From contig CAZFCB010000022.1 in NCBI GenBank assembly GCA_964517585.1, forward strand, positions 1-22,364: a stretch of DNA of 22,364 nt. The letters run 5' to 3'. The notes beneath the pieces were generated by a model. That model saw only the letters and a program-made list of their open reading frames with translations, was not told the origin of the DNA and made no database searches. A program made the position numbers and the translations under genes. Below, in pieces: positions 6,490 to 15,116 of this stretch (position 1 is the first letter of the stretch; every line of letters begins with the position of its first letter). The stretch comes from JAGORY01 sp964517585. Lineage in GTDB: Bacteria; Patescibacteriota; Gracilibacteria; Peribacterales; Peribacteraceae.

Positions 6490-7004
6490 TCGCACAAAGA
6501 GAAAACGGATACTTCCTGCCATGAATAAATTTTCGTTGTCGGCAAGACTTGATTGACGACGATCTGGAGTCGACGGACAGAGTCGCCAATTTTTCCTTCT
6601 GTACAGAGCACGCGATTATTGTTTCCTATACCGCCAACTGAGAGAATCTCGCACGGACTCGTGCCAACCATCACGAACTCGTTGCCGGCATATGAAGGAG
6701 ACTGCCTCAGTTTCAGAAGCCCATATTCAGCGCAGGCTTGCGCGAGGGAGAGTGACGTATTCGATTCGAGTACGGACAAACTTACTTGGTTTGCCGAAAT
6801 GCCCAGTAGTAGCAAGGAAGACAGAATGGCGGATGCTACTGCGCCGATCATAAGAATTGTGATGAGCAGAATGTACCCAGAATGAGATGAGTGGAACGTG
6901 GAACGTGGAACGCAATAAAATATTTCCTGCAATTTTTCATCAGACGTACCAGTACGATCGCAAGATTTTGTCGGCCGCTGACTGAGGGGAAATCCGCGCA
7001 TCAT
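6486..7004 (-). CDS. Minor pilin-like protein (PilX-like)
   Basis: A 172-residue protein starting at ATG 7004 in an ATGA overlap with the upstream stop, and ending in another ATGA overlap with the next gene. A leader-like segment of 43 residues ends in SG, followed by the hydrophobic helix YILLITILMIGAVASAIL (44-61) and a short domain with cysteines near 91, 118, 134 and 171. It lacks the Glu at position 5 that most pilins have, a feature also known in some minor pilins and GspK-type pseudopilins. The long leader contains three copies of a 7-base repeat. Its role is probably assembly or priming of the pilus. The family call rests on the N-terminus and on context. Confidence 0.72.
   Translation of the reverse strand: MMRGFPLSQRPTKSCDRTGTSDEKLQEIFYCVPRSTFHSSHSGYILLITILMIGAVASAILSSLLLLGISANQVSLSVLESNTSLSLAQACAEYGLLKLRQSPSYAGNEFVMVGTSPCEILSVGGIGNNNRVLCTEGKIGDSVRRLQIVVNQVLPTTKIYSWQEVSVFSLCE
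6891..6911. repeat. Three tandem copies of the heptamer GTGGAAC
   Basis: The 21 bases lie in the leader-coding part of the PilX-like gene, upstream of its membrane helix. Because the unit is 7 bases, gain or loss of one copy shifts the frame before the helix, and no start codon lies between the repeat and the helix. Confidence 0.7.
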
Positions 7005-8494
7005 CCTGGGGCGAAAACGAAGAGTGTATCAGTCGATACTGCGAAAAGACGGTCTGTCTGCCAGTCATAAGAAAGTCCGTAGATGGTTGCGTTTACATTG
7101 TTAGTTTTCACCACTGGAGCATTTCCTTGTGCGAATTTTACAAGGTCGAGAACTTTTATTTGCGCATTACTAGCGCTCCCTCCTACGAATGCATATTTAC
7201 TGCCATAGATCGTCGCAATACTCAAAACATCACCACCGATTTCTAGTGACCATGGCCCTGGCGGAGGACTCGGCACCGGTGACCATCCGATGTCATAGAG
7301 AGTGAGCTCTTCAATGGTCGAGCCGTTGACACGTCCTATCAGCGCTGATGTGCCGGTCACAGCTATTGCATCTGCATCTTGTACATCTGGCATATCGATA
7401 CCGATACCCGGTGCAAAAGTAATGTTTTCCGGATCAAAAATATCCACTACTTGAAGCTCACCGACATTGTACGAATTTGCGACGTAGGCGTAACCGTCGT
7501 GCAATGCGAGGCCGAGTACGCTTCCGCTCATGTTCATAGAACTTTGGAGTGTCATTGGCCCCGTCTCACTCATCAAAAGCGCAGTCAGCTGGTTGTTAAT
7601 GCTGTCGTTCAGTGATCCTACGAACACATTTTTGCCGTACACCGCGATACTCCTTGCTTTGCCGCTTCCTGCGAGATCGTAACTGTTGATGAGATTTGCT
7701 GTGGTTAGGTTTGTCGGATCGGTGATGTCGTACACTTGAACTTCTTGTGTGGTATCAGCAGTTGCGATGTACAAACGATTGTCGACTGCCGTGATTCCAT
7801 ATGCCGAAGCACCGAGGTCAAAGGCACTGGCGACGCGAACGGGGCTCGCAGGATTGGTGACATTGAAAATATACAAACCCTTGCCGCCCGACGATCGGTC
7901 ACTCGTGACATACGCAAATGTTCCATTGATTGTAATGCTCTGAAATTTCGGCGTGCCGCTGATGGTAGATTGAGCAATTTTCGACATTGCCGCCCAGTTG
8001 CCGACAGTTGCGATCTTTTTCCAGTTCGTAAGCTGTGTCGTTATCAGCACAGAACCGGATCGTGTGTTGCCGAAATTCCACTTCACATTCGATGCAATTT
8101 CGAGCCAGTCGGTTCCCTTGGGTGTTACCGTAACCCATGACGTGTAGCCATTATTTTTCACCAGTGTCCCAGACCAACTCCAGCCACTCGTATTGAGTTT
8201 CAGTCCATGATTCCCTGTCGTTACAGATGCATAACTGACGGATCGCATTTGCCGAATGGCTTCCAGTTGCTGTTCTGCAAGAAAGACAGCGCGCGCCCGA
8301 TCCCCACTGAGTACTGTCGTACGTTCCCCTAGAATAAGAGTGAGACCTATGCCGCCGAGAAAGAGTGCAAAAATTCCAATCGCAATAATAGCTTCGAGCA
8401 GAAGACTTCCATGATGAGATCGTAAAGAGAGTGACGTGCGAGCCACCCTCTTCCGTATGCTTTGTTGTAGATGCCATGCACTTTTCATGTGCAC
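7001..8494 (-). CDS. Pilin-like protein fused to a beta-propeller-type repeat domain
   Basis: A 497-residue protein. It has a basic leader ending HHG (cleavage after G29), then a pilin helix SLLLEAIIAIGIFALFLGGI with Glu34 at +5, and a PilV/GspI-like pilin region to about 150. From about 160 to the end run repeated units of the kind LYIFNVTNPASPVRVAS and VQVYDITDPTNLTTAN, resembling LVIVD-type beta-propeller repeats; at least five can be picked out by eye. A propeller on a minor pilin would be displayed outside the cell, perhaps at the pilus tip, for ligand or surface binding (inference). The frame begins with GTG at 8494, and ATG at 8488 is an equally possible start. The upstream gene ends 10 bases before it, and the next gene overlaps by 4 bases. 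Confidence 0.82.
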   Translation of the reverse strand: MHMKSAWHLQQSIRKRVARTSLSLRSHHGSLLLEAIIAIGIFALFLGGIGLTLILGERTTVLSGDRARAVFLAEQQLEAIRQMRSVSYASVTTGNHGLKLNTSGWSWSGTLVKNNGYTSWVTVTPKGTDWLEIASNVKWNFGNTRSGSVLITTQLTNWKKIATVGNWAAMSKIAQSTISGTPKFQSITINGTFAYVTSDRSSGGKGLYIFNVTNPASPVRVASAFDLGASAYGITAVDNRLYIATADTTQEVQVYDITDPTNLTTANLINSYDLAGSGKARSIAVYGKNVFVGSLNDSINNQLTALLMSETGPMTLQSSMNMSGSVLGLALHDGYAYVANSYNVGELQVVDIFDPENITFAPGIGIDMPDVQDADAIAVTGTSALIGRVNGSTIEELTLYDIGWSPVPSPPPGPWSLEIGGDVLSIATIYGSKYAFVGGSASNAQIKVLDLVKFAQGNAPVVKTNNVNATIYGLSYDWQTDRLFAVSTDTLFVFAPG

Positions 8495-8504
8495 AGTTTA
8501 GTCT

Positions 8505-11468
8505 CTAGTCCCTGCTTTCGGAAACCATCTTCAAGAGAGCTTGGCCGCAACCAAATTGTCGAGAAGTTGTGACATAGAAAGAAAACAGGTTTTTCATTTG
8601 TCTCTTGAGCGCGGGATATTCCGAGAAACGGTTGTAGCCTTTCTCCTCAATGGCATCGAGAAGTTGTTCGCAGCTACAGCCACGCGTATCCTCTAGCGTG
8701 AAGTCGCTCACAGTTTTCCTTGGACCCGTACGGAAGACCGGAATCTTCTTGATGTTGCCACGTGCACCTGTGAGCGCATAGCGTTCAAACGTCATGTATT
8801 CAGTCGGAACTCTTTCTGGGACGACGGTGCTAAACGGACAGAGATCCTGACTATTGATGATCCCATCCTGATCCGTATCTTCATTTGCGTTTATGGATGA
8901 AGAAGAGTTCGAACTAGATGAAGAGGCCGATGAAGATGGGCTACTGCTGGACGATGACGTAGTGCAGGAGCCAAGTGATGCTGGACGATCGACAGAGATA
9001 ATCGCCACGGCATCCTGATACTTTGCTTTCGTCGTATCGCCGAGCTCGACCATGTAGACGATGTCATGACTCGTCAATTGTACTTTGCCATTGTCATCAA
9101 GAATGTCGCGCAAGTATTTTTTCAAAAGACCGTTTTCCACAAGAGCGGACAGCCCGTTGAATGTCGCTTTGTTTTGCACGACACGTACACGTGCGTCGTT
9201 ACGACCGGAAGCAGCCGTTCTGTTGAAAACCCATGAGTAACGACCATTGAATTCGAGCATGATACGACTACCGGATGCGACATTGGAGAAAATCTTGTAT
9301 TCGTTGCCTCGCAAACTTCGGTAGTCGTAGAGCTGTTGCCATGTCATGCCGTCATCGAATGAAATTCTCGTACGTACGTCGACGCGTGGACCGCGCTCTC
9401 CGTATGTTGACTCTGAGCCTGCGATTCTCACCGTGACATCAGCCTTGCCTTTCAGTGTCAAAAGACCACTTGAGTTCACCGTGTACGGGACACTGCATGC
9501 GTCGATCGTGGGAGCTGATGACGAACTGGACGATGAGGAGCTCGAAGACGAACTAGAAGAACTCGATCCGGTTGGAGGGACATCAGTCCAGTAGAGGATG
9601 ACTCCATCATCAGATGTTGTGACTCGCGTGAAGAAGAACATGCTTTTCGCTGTCTTTCCTGCAACAAATTCGTCGCCGCCGGAAGCGTCATTGATGATGC
9701 CATCTGTTGGATTTTCAGATTTATTTTGGTCTACCTCATTGACGATGGAACTGATCCACGCTTTTTTGAAACGAGCCTTGATGTCAGCAATTTCTTTGCC
9801 GCTACTATTTGTGTGGGAGCCGTGCTGGATGATTCTGACCCAGCCATTACCTCTCTCTACAGCAATGCCTTTTACGTCTTCATTGATACCATTGTCGATG
9901 ATGACGTTCCCGTCCTTGTCCTTGAGAGGAATCCACTGATTTTTTCGAAAGGCGAGAGCATTGGGGCCAACGTACACGCGGTCTTTTAGGTCGCCTTTAC
10001 CAGTATTTTCGACTCGACGGAAGCTAAAGCGAATACGCGGTTTATTCTTCGTTGTACACGTGGAAAGTTTTTCGGTGTATGTGGCAAGTACAACTGCACC
10101 GACAAATTTGGAAGATCGTTGGTCAAGTGCACCCAGCTCTACAATGAACAGTGCGTCTTTTGGTCCAATACGTATTCTTCCCTGAGCATCAATCACGTTT
10201 TTAAGGAAAGAGTCGAGGTCGTTTGTATTCTGTAGCTGAGCATACGAAGGAACTGCATCACCGTTTTTCAAGATGTAGACGTGTCCATCGTTGGCATCAG
10301 AGTGAAATGTTTTATTGAAAAGCCATGAATATCGACCGTTGAAACGGAGAACGAGTGATGCAGCGTCTGGTAAATTTGCCAGAACTTGCTGGTCATTTGC
10401 GGTGACCACGCGCCCATCGAACAAATCTTTCCATTCACTACCATCATCCGAACTAGCGGAGATGCGAACGTCAACTTTTGGTCCGCCCTTTCCATATGTC
10501 ATGTTGGATCCAAGGACTTTCAACTTGATGTCATTTGTACCCTTATTCTTTATTTTCCCCTTACGATCAATCGTGAACCGTTTTTCACATGACACAGAAC
10601 CCCCGCTATCCCCGTCGTCTTCATTCTCATCATCCTCATCGCCATTATCACGGTCATCCTGATCCTCAATGTCATCATCATGATCACTGTCGTCACTACT
10701 ACCTGAGTTCGAACTGCTACTCGAACTCGTTCCTGTGCTCGACGAGTTACTGGAGCTGGAACTGATACTAGAGGTTCCGCCCGTACTAGAACTTGAGGTA
10801 GAACTTGAGCTCATACTAGAGGTTCCGCCCGTGCTCGAACTTGTACTTGAGCTTGATGTGGAACTTGAACTCGTGCTTGAACTTGTACTTGAGCTTGATG
10901 TGGAACTTGAACTCGTGCTCGAACTTGTACTTGAGCTGGTACTAGATGAACTTTCGGAGTTTCCACTGCAGAATCCTTTCAAAGCTTTACTGACACTGAG
11001 AACACCATTGTCATCAATCGTGATTGTTCGATATGCGTCAGTGATTGTTGAGTAGACACACACAGTCCCTGTTGCATTCGGCTGGCCGTCGACGCGTGTG
11101 AATGATATTTCCAGAAGACCGTCTGTCTCAACGCTGTTTGGCAGTGGGAAGCTGACGTCTTTTTCACTATTCCTCGATGCGTAATCTTCGCCTGCGTAGA
11201 GTGTTCCATTCGGGAAATACACTCCCCATGTTGAGTCGAACTTTCCGGTTTGCGAGAGTGTCTGTGCCGCGCGAACCGCCTGTACCAAGTGTTCTGTTGC
11301 GGTATCCAGATCAGAAGAGACTTGAAATTGCCGGTACATTGGGATCGTAATTCCTGCAGTTGCAGCCATGACACCGATCGCAATCATCAGCTCAATTGCC
11401 GTGAAGCCATGTCTACTCGATTGGCAGGCGCGCTGGCTTTGTGCGGAACTGTTTACGATAGTACGCAT
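8505..11468 (-). CDS. Giant modular pilin-like surface protein with duplicated domains
   Basis: A 987-residue protein, about six times the usual pilin length. The leader ends SRHG (cleavage after G21). The mature N-terminus FTAIELMIAIGVMAATAGI carries Glu at position 5, and a GspH/FimT-like pilin domain runs to about 167. A Ser/Thr linker (168-258) and an acidic stretch (259-288) follow. Domain A1 (about 293-472), an unrelated module B (about 473-634), a poly-Ser linker (635-651) and domain A2 (about 657-837) come next. A1 and A2 are clear duplicates: both contain TYG-x-x-GP-x-VDVR, FNGRYSW-x-FN and a closing VELG. After another Ser linker comes a DTDQDGI calcium-binding-like motif (864-870) and a C-terminal part with five cysteines. 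The family of A and B is unknown to me. It is probably a pilus tip or adhesive subunit. The ATG at 11468 follows CCCTCTTTACCTT, with no Shine-Dalgarno. Confidence 0.87.
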   Translation of the reverse strand: MRTIVNSSAQSQRACQSSRHGFTAIELMIAIGVMAATAGITIPMYRQFQVSSDLDTATEHLVQAVRAAQTLSQTGKFDSTWGVYFPNGTLYAGEDYASRNSEKDVSFPLPNSVETDGLLEISFTRVDGQPNATGTVCVYSTITDAYRTITIDDNGVLSVSKALKGFCSGNSESSSSTSSSTSSSTSSSSTSSSSTSSSTSSSSTSSSSTSSSTGGTSSMSSSSTSSSSTGGTSSISSSSSNSSSTGTSSSSSSNSGSSDDSDHDDDIEDQDDRDNGDEDDENEDDGDSGGSVSCEKRFTIDRKGKIKNKGTNDIKLKVLGSNMTYGKGGPKVDVRISASSDDGSEWKDLFDGRVVTANDQQVLANLPDAASLVLRFNGRYSWLFNKTFHSDANDGHVYILKNGDAVPSYAQLQNTNDLDSFLKNVIDAQGRIRIGPKDALFIVELGALDQRSSKFVGAVVLATYTEKLSTCTTKNKPRIRFSFRRVENTGKGDLKDRVYVGPNALAFRKNQWIPLKDKDGNVIIDNGINEDVKGIAVERGNGWVRIIQHGSHTNSSGKEIADIKARFKKAWISSIVNEVDQNKSENPTDGIINDASGGDEFVAGKTAKSMFFFTRVTTSDDGVILYWTDVPPTGSSSSSSSSSSSSSSSSSAPTIDACSVPYTVNSSGLLTLKGKADVTVRIAGSESTYGERGPRVDVRTRISFDDGMTWQQLYDYRSLRGNEYKIFSNVASGSRIMLEFNGRYSWVFNRTAASGRNDARVRVVQNKATFNGLSALVENGLLKKYLRDILDDNGKVQLTSHDIVYMVELGDTTKAKYQDAVAIISVDRPASLGSCTTSSSSSSPSSSASSSSSNSSSSINANEDTDQDGIINSQDLCPFSTVVPERVPTEYMTFERYALTGARGNIKKIPVFRTGPRKTVSDFTLEDTRGCSCEQLLDAIEEKGYNRFSEYPALKRQMKNLFSFYVTTSRQFGCGQALLKMVSESRD
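10837..10937 (-). repeat. 42-base tandem repeat coding for the Ser/Thr linker
   Basis: Units at 10837-10878 and 10879-10920 differ at one base, and a third partial copy runs to about 10937. Each unit codes 14 residues of Ser and Thr. A separate shared block with GGTTCCGCCCGT occurs at 10765-10784 and 10813-10832, 48 bases apart. Unit length is a multiple of three, so copy-number change would lengthen or shorten the linker without a frameshift. Confidence 0.85.
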
Positions 11469-11497
11469 AAGGTAAAGAGGGAAAAATGTATGGGTAT

Positions 11498-12841
11498 TTA
11501 CCTACCGACATTTCCGACGATCGAGTAGATAGGAACAATAATCGAGAACGCAATAGTGCCGACGAGCCCTCCAATGAAAATAAGAAGCATCGGTTCCAAA
11601 ACAACCGGCAGACGCTGTGCAGCATCTTCGGCTTTTCGCTCATAAATCTCTGCAACGCGCATGAGCATGTCGGCTATTCTACCTGATTTTTCCCCCGTGA
11701 CGATAAGTTGCTGGACGGAAGCAGGAAGAAGTTTCTTGGTATCTTTTATTGATGCAAATGCTGCAGCGAATGATTGGCCAACTTCAATCTCGTTTGCAAG
11801 TTTATAGTAGAACCGTTTGTAGTAGACGGTATCTGTGACTTCTGCCATCGATTTTATGGACTCAACGAGTGGCACACCTGCTCGCAGAAGACTTCCAAGA
11901 ATAACGCCAAAACGCGCAATAGTTGCAGATTTTGCCATTGTTCCCACACCAGGAATTCTGAAAATACACTGTTGCACTGGTCCACGAAGACCGGTGAAAC
12001 GACAGATGAGAAAGAGAAAGAAAAATGCAGCTCCTGTGAGCGGGACTGCCACGATGCCATGTGCTTTAAAAAAGTTTGCAATCACAATAATAATACGAGT
12101 ACTGAGGGGGAGTTTGGCGTTGAGCGATAAGAGAACGCCGACAAGTTGTGGCAATACGAACCACGCGAGACCAAGCGTGACAATCACCGTGATCGTGATG
12201 ACGATGGACGGATAGATCATCGCCATTTTTACTTTTGATCGTAGTGATCGGTCTTTTTCTTGTTGGATTGCAAGATATTCCATGTTCTTCGAGAGTGATC
12301 CTGACTCTTCTCCAATGCGGATGAGAGCAAGCGCATACGATGAAAAGAAGTTTTGGTTATCCATCGACATCCACAGTGGGATCCCATTTTCCACGTCATC
12401 GATAATTCGACTCACAATTTTTTTCATAGGCTTCACACGTACTTCGAGTGCAATCGTTCGTAACGCGTCTACTACTGTTAAGCCAGAATTGAGAAGAATA
12501 GCGATATTTTCGACAAAATGAGCCCTCTCCCTGCCGAGACCGATATTGCCGAGACCGTCGAGTACTTTTTTGAGACCTGATTTTTTCTGAATCATAGTAG
12601 CGTTACCAGCAATCTCGGATTTTTTTAAGATTTTCCTTTCATCTTTTGCTGATGTTTTTACGCTCTTAGCATCGATGGGTGTTGCTGCTGCAGGAGTAAC
12701 TACTCCAACTGGCTGTGATGCATCTTGCCTTTTCTCTTCAGCCGGAACCCCTACTTTAGCTGGTTCTTTTGGTGCAAGAATTCCAAGCATCTTCTCAGGT
12801 TTCTTGCTTGCCTCAGGTTTTTTTTGGTAGTTTTCAATCAT
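11498..12841 (-). CDS. pilC: PilC/GspF-family pilus platform protein
   Basis: The inner-membrane platform protein that works with the PilB ATPase to assemble pilins. Numbering from a possible TTG start at 12856 (452 residues), the preferred ATG at 12841 is residue 6, leaving 447 residues. Residues 7-95 are a Lys/Pro/Ala-rich, probably disordered extension longer than usual. Two copies of the T2SSF domain follow, with the paired signatures GEESGSL (182-188) and GEKSGRI (388-394). Membrane segments lie near 210-237, 255-287 and 419-445. The start overlaps the end of pilB by 8 bases, implying translational coupling. The ATG was chosen because the TTG lies deeper inside pilB and adds only five residues. 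Confidence 0.93.
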   Translation of the reverse strand: MIENYQKKPEASKKPEKMLGILAPKEPAKVGVPAEEKRQDASQPVGVVTPAAATPIDAKSVKTSAKDERKILKKSEIAGNATMIQKKSGLKKVLDGLGNIGLGRERAHFVENIAILLNSGLTVVDALRTIALEVRVKPMKKIVSRIIDDVENGIPLWMSMDNQNFFSSYALALIRIGEESGSLSKNMEYLAIQQEKDRSLRSKVKMAMIYPSIVITITVIVTLGLAWFVLPQLVGVLLSLNAKLPLSTRIIIVIANFFKAHGIVAVPLTGAAFFFLFLICRFTGLRGPVQQCIFRIPGVGTMAKSATIARFGVILGSLLRAGVPLVESIKSMAEVTDTVYYKRFYYKLANEIEVGQSFAAAFASIKDTKKLLPASVQQLIVTGEKSGRIADMLMRVAEIYERKAEDAAQRLPVVLEPMLLIFIGGLVGTIAFSIIVPIYSIVGNVGR

Positions 12842-14615
12842 TGTTTTCTTGAGCAAAAAACACCTCTTCTGGAGGCGCAGAGATTCGCATGAGCTCCTCG
12901 ATTGTCGTCAGACCAGCCTTCACTTTATCAAGTCCGTCTTCAAAGAGGAACATGAATCCATGCTCGCGTGCTTTTAAAAGAAGATCTGTGCTGTTTTTCT
13001 TCTGCACAATGAGCTCCTCCATGTCTTTATTGATCTCAAGAAGTTCGTAGATGCCGATGCGCCCTCTGTATCCAGTATTTCCACATGCGTCACAGCCTTT
13101 GCCACGGTACAAGTGCACAGGTTCGTTGCCGGTGAAATAGTGTTCAGCACCACGGAAAAGCGTCTGAGCTTCACTTGTCGGTATTGTGAAACTGAAACGA
13201 CAGTTTGGACAAATTTTTCGTGCGAGACGTTGTGCAACGATGACCTCGAGTGTTGAAGCGAGAAGGAATGGTTCCACGCCCATCTCAATAAGACGAGGTA
13301 TTGCTGTCGCCGAGTCATTTGCATGGAGAGTCGAAAACAGGAGATGACCCGTCAGCGCAGCATTGACGGCAATACTTGCTGTTTCGGCATCACGAATTTC
13401 TCCGACAAGGATGATGTCTGGATCTTGTCGTACGAGTGCTCTTAAACCTTTCGCAAATGTGAGCCCTGTGCCCATATTAATCTGAATATGATTGATCCCT
13501 GGAATCTTATATTCCACAGGATCTTCGACAGTGCTGATATTTACATCAGGCCTGTTCCGCATCTTGATGAGTCCATAGAGCGTTGTAGATTTCCCCGCTC
13601 CGGTTGGCCCTGTTGTCAGGATCATGCCGAATGGTTTGTGCGCAGCTTTCTCAAGGATGGTCCGATAGTGATCGGAGAATCCTAGATCTGCGAGCGTGAG
13701 GTTTCTGACGTATTCCGACAGAAGACGCATCACCACTTTTTCTCCGTCAATAATCGGGATGATGGAAACGCGGACGTCCATAGTTCCGGAGCGTGATTTG
13801 TAACGAATGGCTCCGTCCTGCGCTGCGTAGTGTTCGTCGATGCGAAGATTCGCTTCGATTTTGATGCGATTGATAATGCCTTCGTAGAACGGTTTTGGGA
13901 GCCTGCCTGCTTCGTGCATCACTCCGTCAACACGGAAACGAACGATGACATCTTTTTCCTGAGGTTCGAAGTGAATGTCAGAGGCCTTGAGTCCCATTGC
14001 ATCTTCAAATATTTCTTCCAGCATTTCTGGAGCCACTTTTTTCTGCTTCTCCATGATGGACTGAAAGCGTGTGGCCAGTGGTTTGTGATACAGCGCAAAT
14101 GATCCAGCGATCGCACTCTTCGGCGCATACACAAATGTCACTTTGCCCGCAAATTTCTTCGCGACTGTTTTCGGACCTTTCGCCCAGAAACTTTTTTTAC
14201 CTCCGGCTTGCACAGCAGCTTTCCCCGTAGGCACATACTGTGGCTGACCAACATTCGCTCTTACGGCCTCCTCAAGACCTTCGTATCCAGGATCGGATGT
14301 CGCAACAGTAATCTCTTGGTCTGGAACATATGCAACGGCAATTGCGCTGACAGTGCGTGCAAAATCTTCGGGGAGAATTGCGATTGTTTCACGACTTGGC
14401 GCCTTTCCTACAATATCGTAGAAAGGAATCTTAAAGTACTCCGCCAGCGCATTTTCCAGAAGTTCCGATGTCAGAAGTCGGCGTTCTGACAGAATGACTC
14501 TCAGGTCGACGCGACGATCTTCAGCTTCACTCAGAACTTCTTTCAGCTCATCGTCGCCCAGATAGCTCTGCGTAACGAGGATCTTGCCGAGTTCTTGATT
14601 CGAGAGTGTAGCCAT
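12834..14615 (-). CDS. pilB: Type IV pilus assembly ATPase PilB
   Basis: A 593-residue cytoplasmic ATPase that powers pilus extension. The N-terminal GspE/MshEN-like domain (about 1-130) is followed by a second N-domain (about 190-320) and the core ATPase: Walker A GPTGAGKST (336-344), Asp box STVEDPVEY (361-369), Walker B IILVGEIRD (401-409) and His box with STLHAND (428-434). The tetracysteine zinc site C469-x-x-C472 and C508-x-x-C511 marks PilB/GspE rather than the retraction ATPase PilT. Length is normal for the family. The ATG at 14615 lies 55 bases after the response regulator stop. No PilT, PilD or PilM-N-O genes are in the window. Confidence 0.96.
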   Translation of the reverse strand: MATLSNQELGKILVTQSYLGDDELKEVLSEAEDRRVDLRVILSERRLLTSELLENALAEYFKIPFYDIVGKAPSRETIAILPEDFARTVSAIAVAYVPDQEITVATSDPGYEGLEEAVRANVGQPQYVPTGKAAVQAGGKKSFWAKGPKTVAKKFAGKVTFVYAPKSAIAGSFALYHKPLATRFQSIMEKQKKVAPEMLEEIFEDAMGLKASDIHFEPQEKDVIVRFRVDGVMHEAGRLPKPFYEGIINRIKIEANLRIDEHYAAQDGAIRYKSRSGTMDVRVSIIPIIDGEKVVMRLLSEYVRNLTLADLGFSDHYRTILEKAAHKPFGMILTTGPTGAGKSTTLYGLIKMRNRPDVNISTVEDPVEYKIPGINHIQINMGTGLTFAKGLRALVRQDPDIILVGEIRDAETASIAVNAALTGHLLFSTLHANDSATAIPRLIEMGVEPFLLASTLEVIVAQRLARKICPNCRFSFTIPTSEAQTLFRGAEHYFTGNEPVHLYRGKGCDACGNTGYRGRIGIYELLEINKDMEELIVQKKNSTDLLLKAREHGFMFLFEDGLDKVKAGLTTIEELMRISAPPEEVFFAQENND

Positions 14616-14670
14616 AGGACGGAATTACAGGATGAGACCTACGATAGTCATTGAATGGTTCTTGTATTTT

Positions 14671-15108
14671 TTAAAGAGCAGATTTGACCCGCTCAAGAAT
14701 TTCCGCGATGGGCGTATTAGATTTTACGAAGTAGTCCAGTGCGCCGAGTGCCTTTGTCTTACTGCGATCTTCATCTTGGCCAAGATTCGAGAGGACAATG
14801 ACTGGCACGTTCAGTTTCTTGTTTTTTATTTCTTCGAGCACGCCAAATCCGTCCATGATTGGCATAATGAGGTCGAGAAGTACCATGTCATATTTTCCTT
14901 TTCCAAGTTCAGTAAGAGCGTCCTGACCATTCATGACAACCTTTGTCGCATACCCTTGGCTTTTCAGTTTCATCTCAAGAGCGTGCGAGAGCGGCCGCTC
15001 ATCTTCCACAATGAGAATTTTTTTGCCATTTGGCACAACCGGAACTTTTGCGGTTACACCGGCAAGTGTTGCCTTTTCCTCTGGAGGGGGTGTGGAATTT
15101 GGCGACAT
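14671..15108 (-). CDS. Single-domain response regulator (CheY-like)
   Basis: A 145-residue receiver domain with a flexible 27-residue N-terminal extension and no output domain. Acid pocket E35-D36, phosphoacceptor D79 in MVLLDLIMPIMDG, Ser107 at the Thr/Ser position and K129 are all present, so it should be phosphorylatable. It probably acts by protein contact, as CheY and PilG/PilH do. As the first gene before pilB it may tune the pilus motor. The only histidine kinase in the window (1885-4080) lies beyond the far end of the pilus cluster; pairing is inference. The ATG at 15108 is 10 bases after a good -10 box, implying a leader of only a few bases. Confidence 0.93.
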   Translation of the reverse strand: MSPNSTPPPEEKATLAGVTAKVPVVPNGKKILIVEDERPLSHALEMKLKSQGYATKVVMNGQDALTELGKGKYDMVLLDLIMPIMDGFGVLEEIKNKKLNVPVIVLSNLGQDEDRSKTKALGALDYFVKSNTPIAEILERVKSAL

Positions 15109-15116
15109 AAATCTTC

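Noticed and set aside
10695..10967. Possible CRISPR-like array from regular repeats
   Set aside because: The repeats are contiguous 42-base coding units without unique spacers, in frame in a pilin.
10735..11055. Plus-strand open frame rich in Leu, Glu and Val repeats
   Set aside because: It is the antisense of the Ser/Thr linker of the giant pilin; the periodic codons keep the opposite frame open. The minus-strand pilin is clearly the gene.
1885..14615. Gracilibacteria/SR1 genetic code with TGA as glycine
   Set aside because: TGA ends the histidine kinase, pilB and sufB exactly where the families end, so TGA is a stop here.
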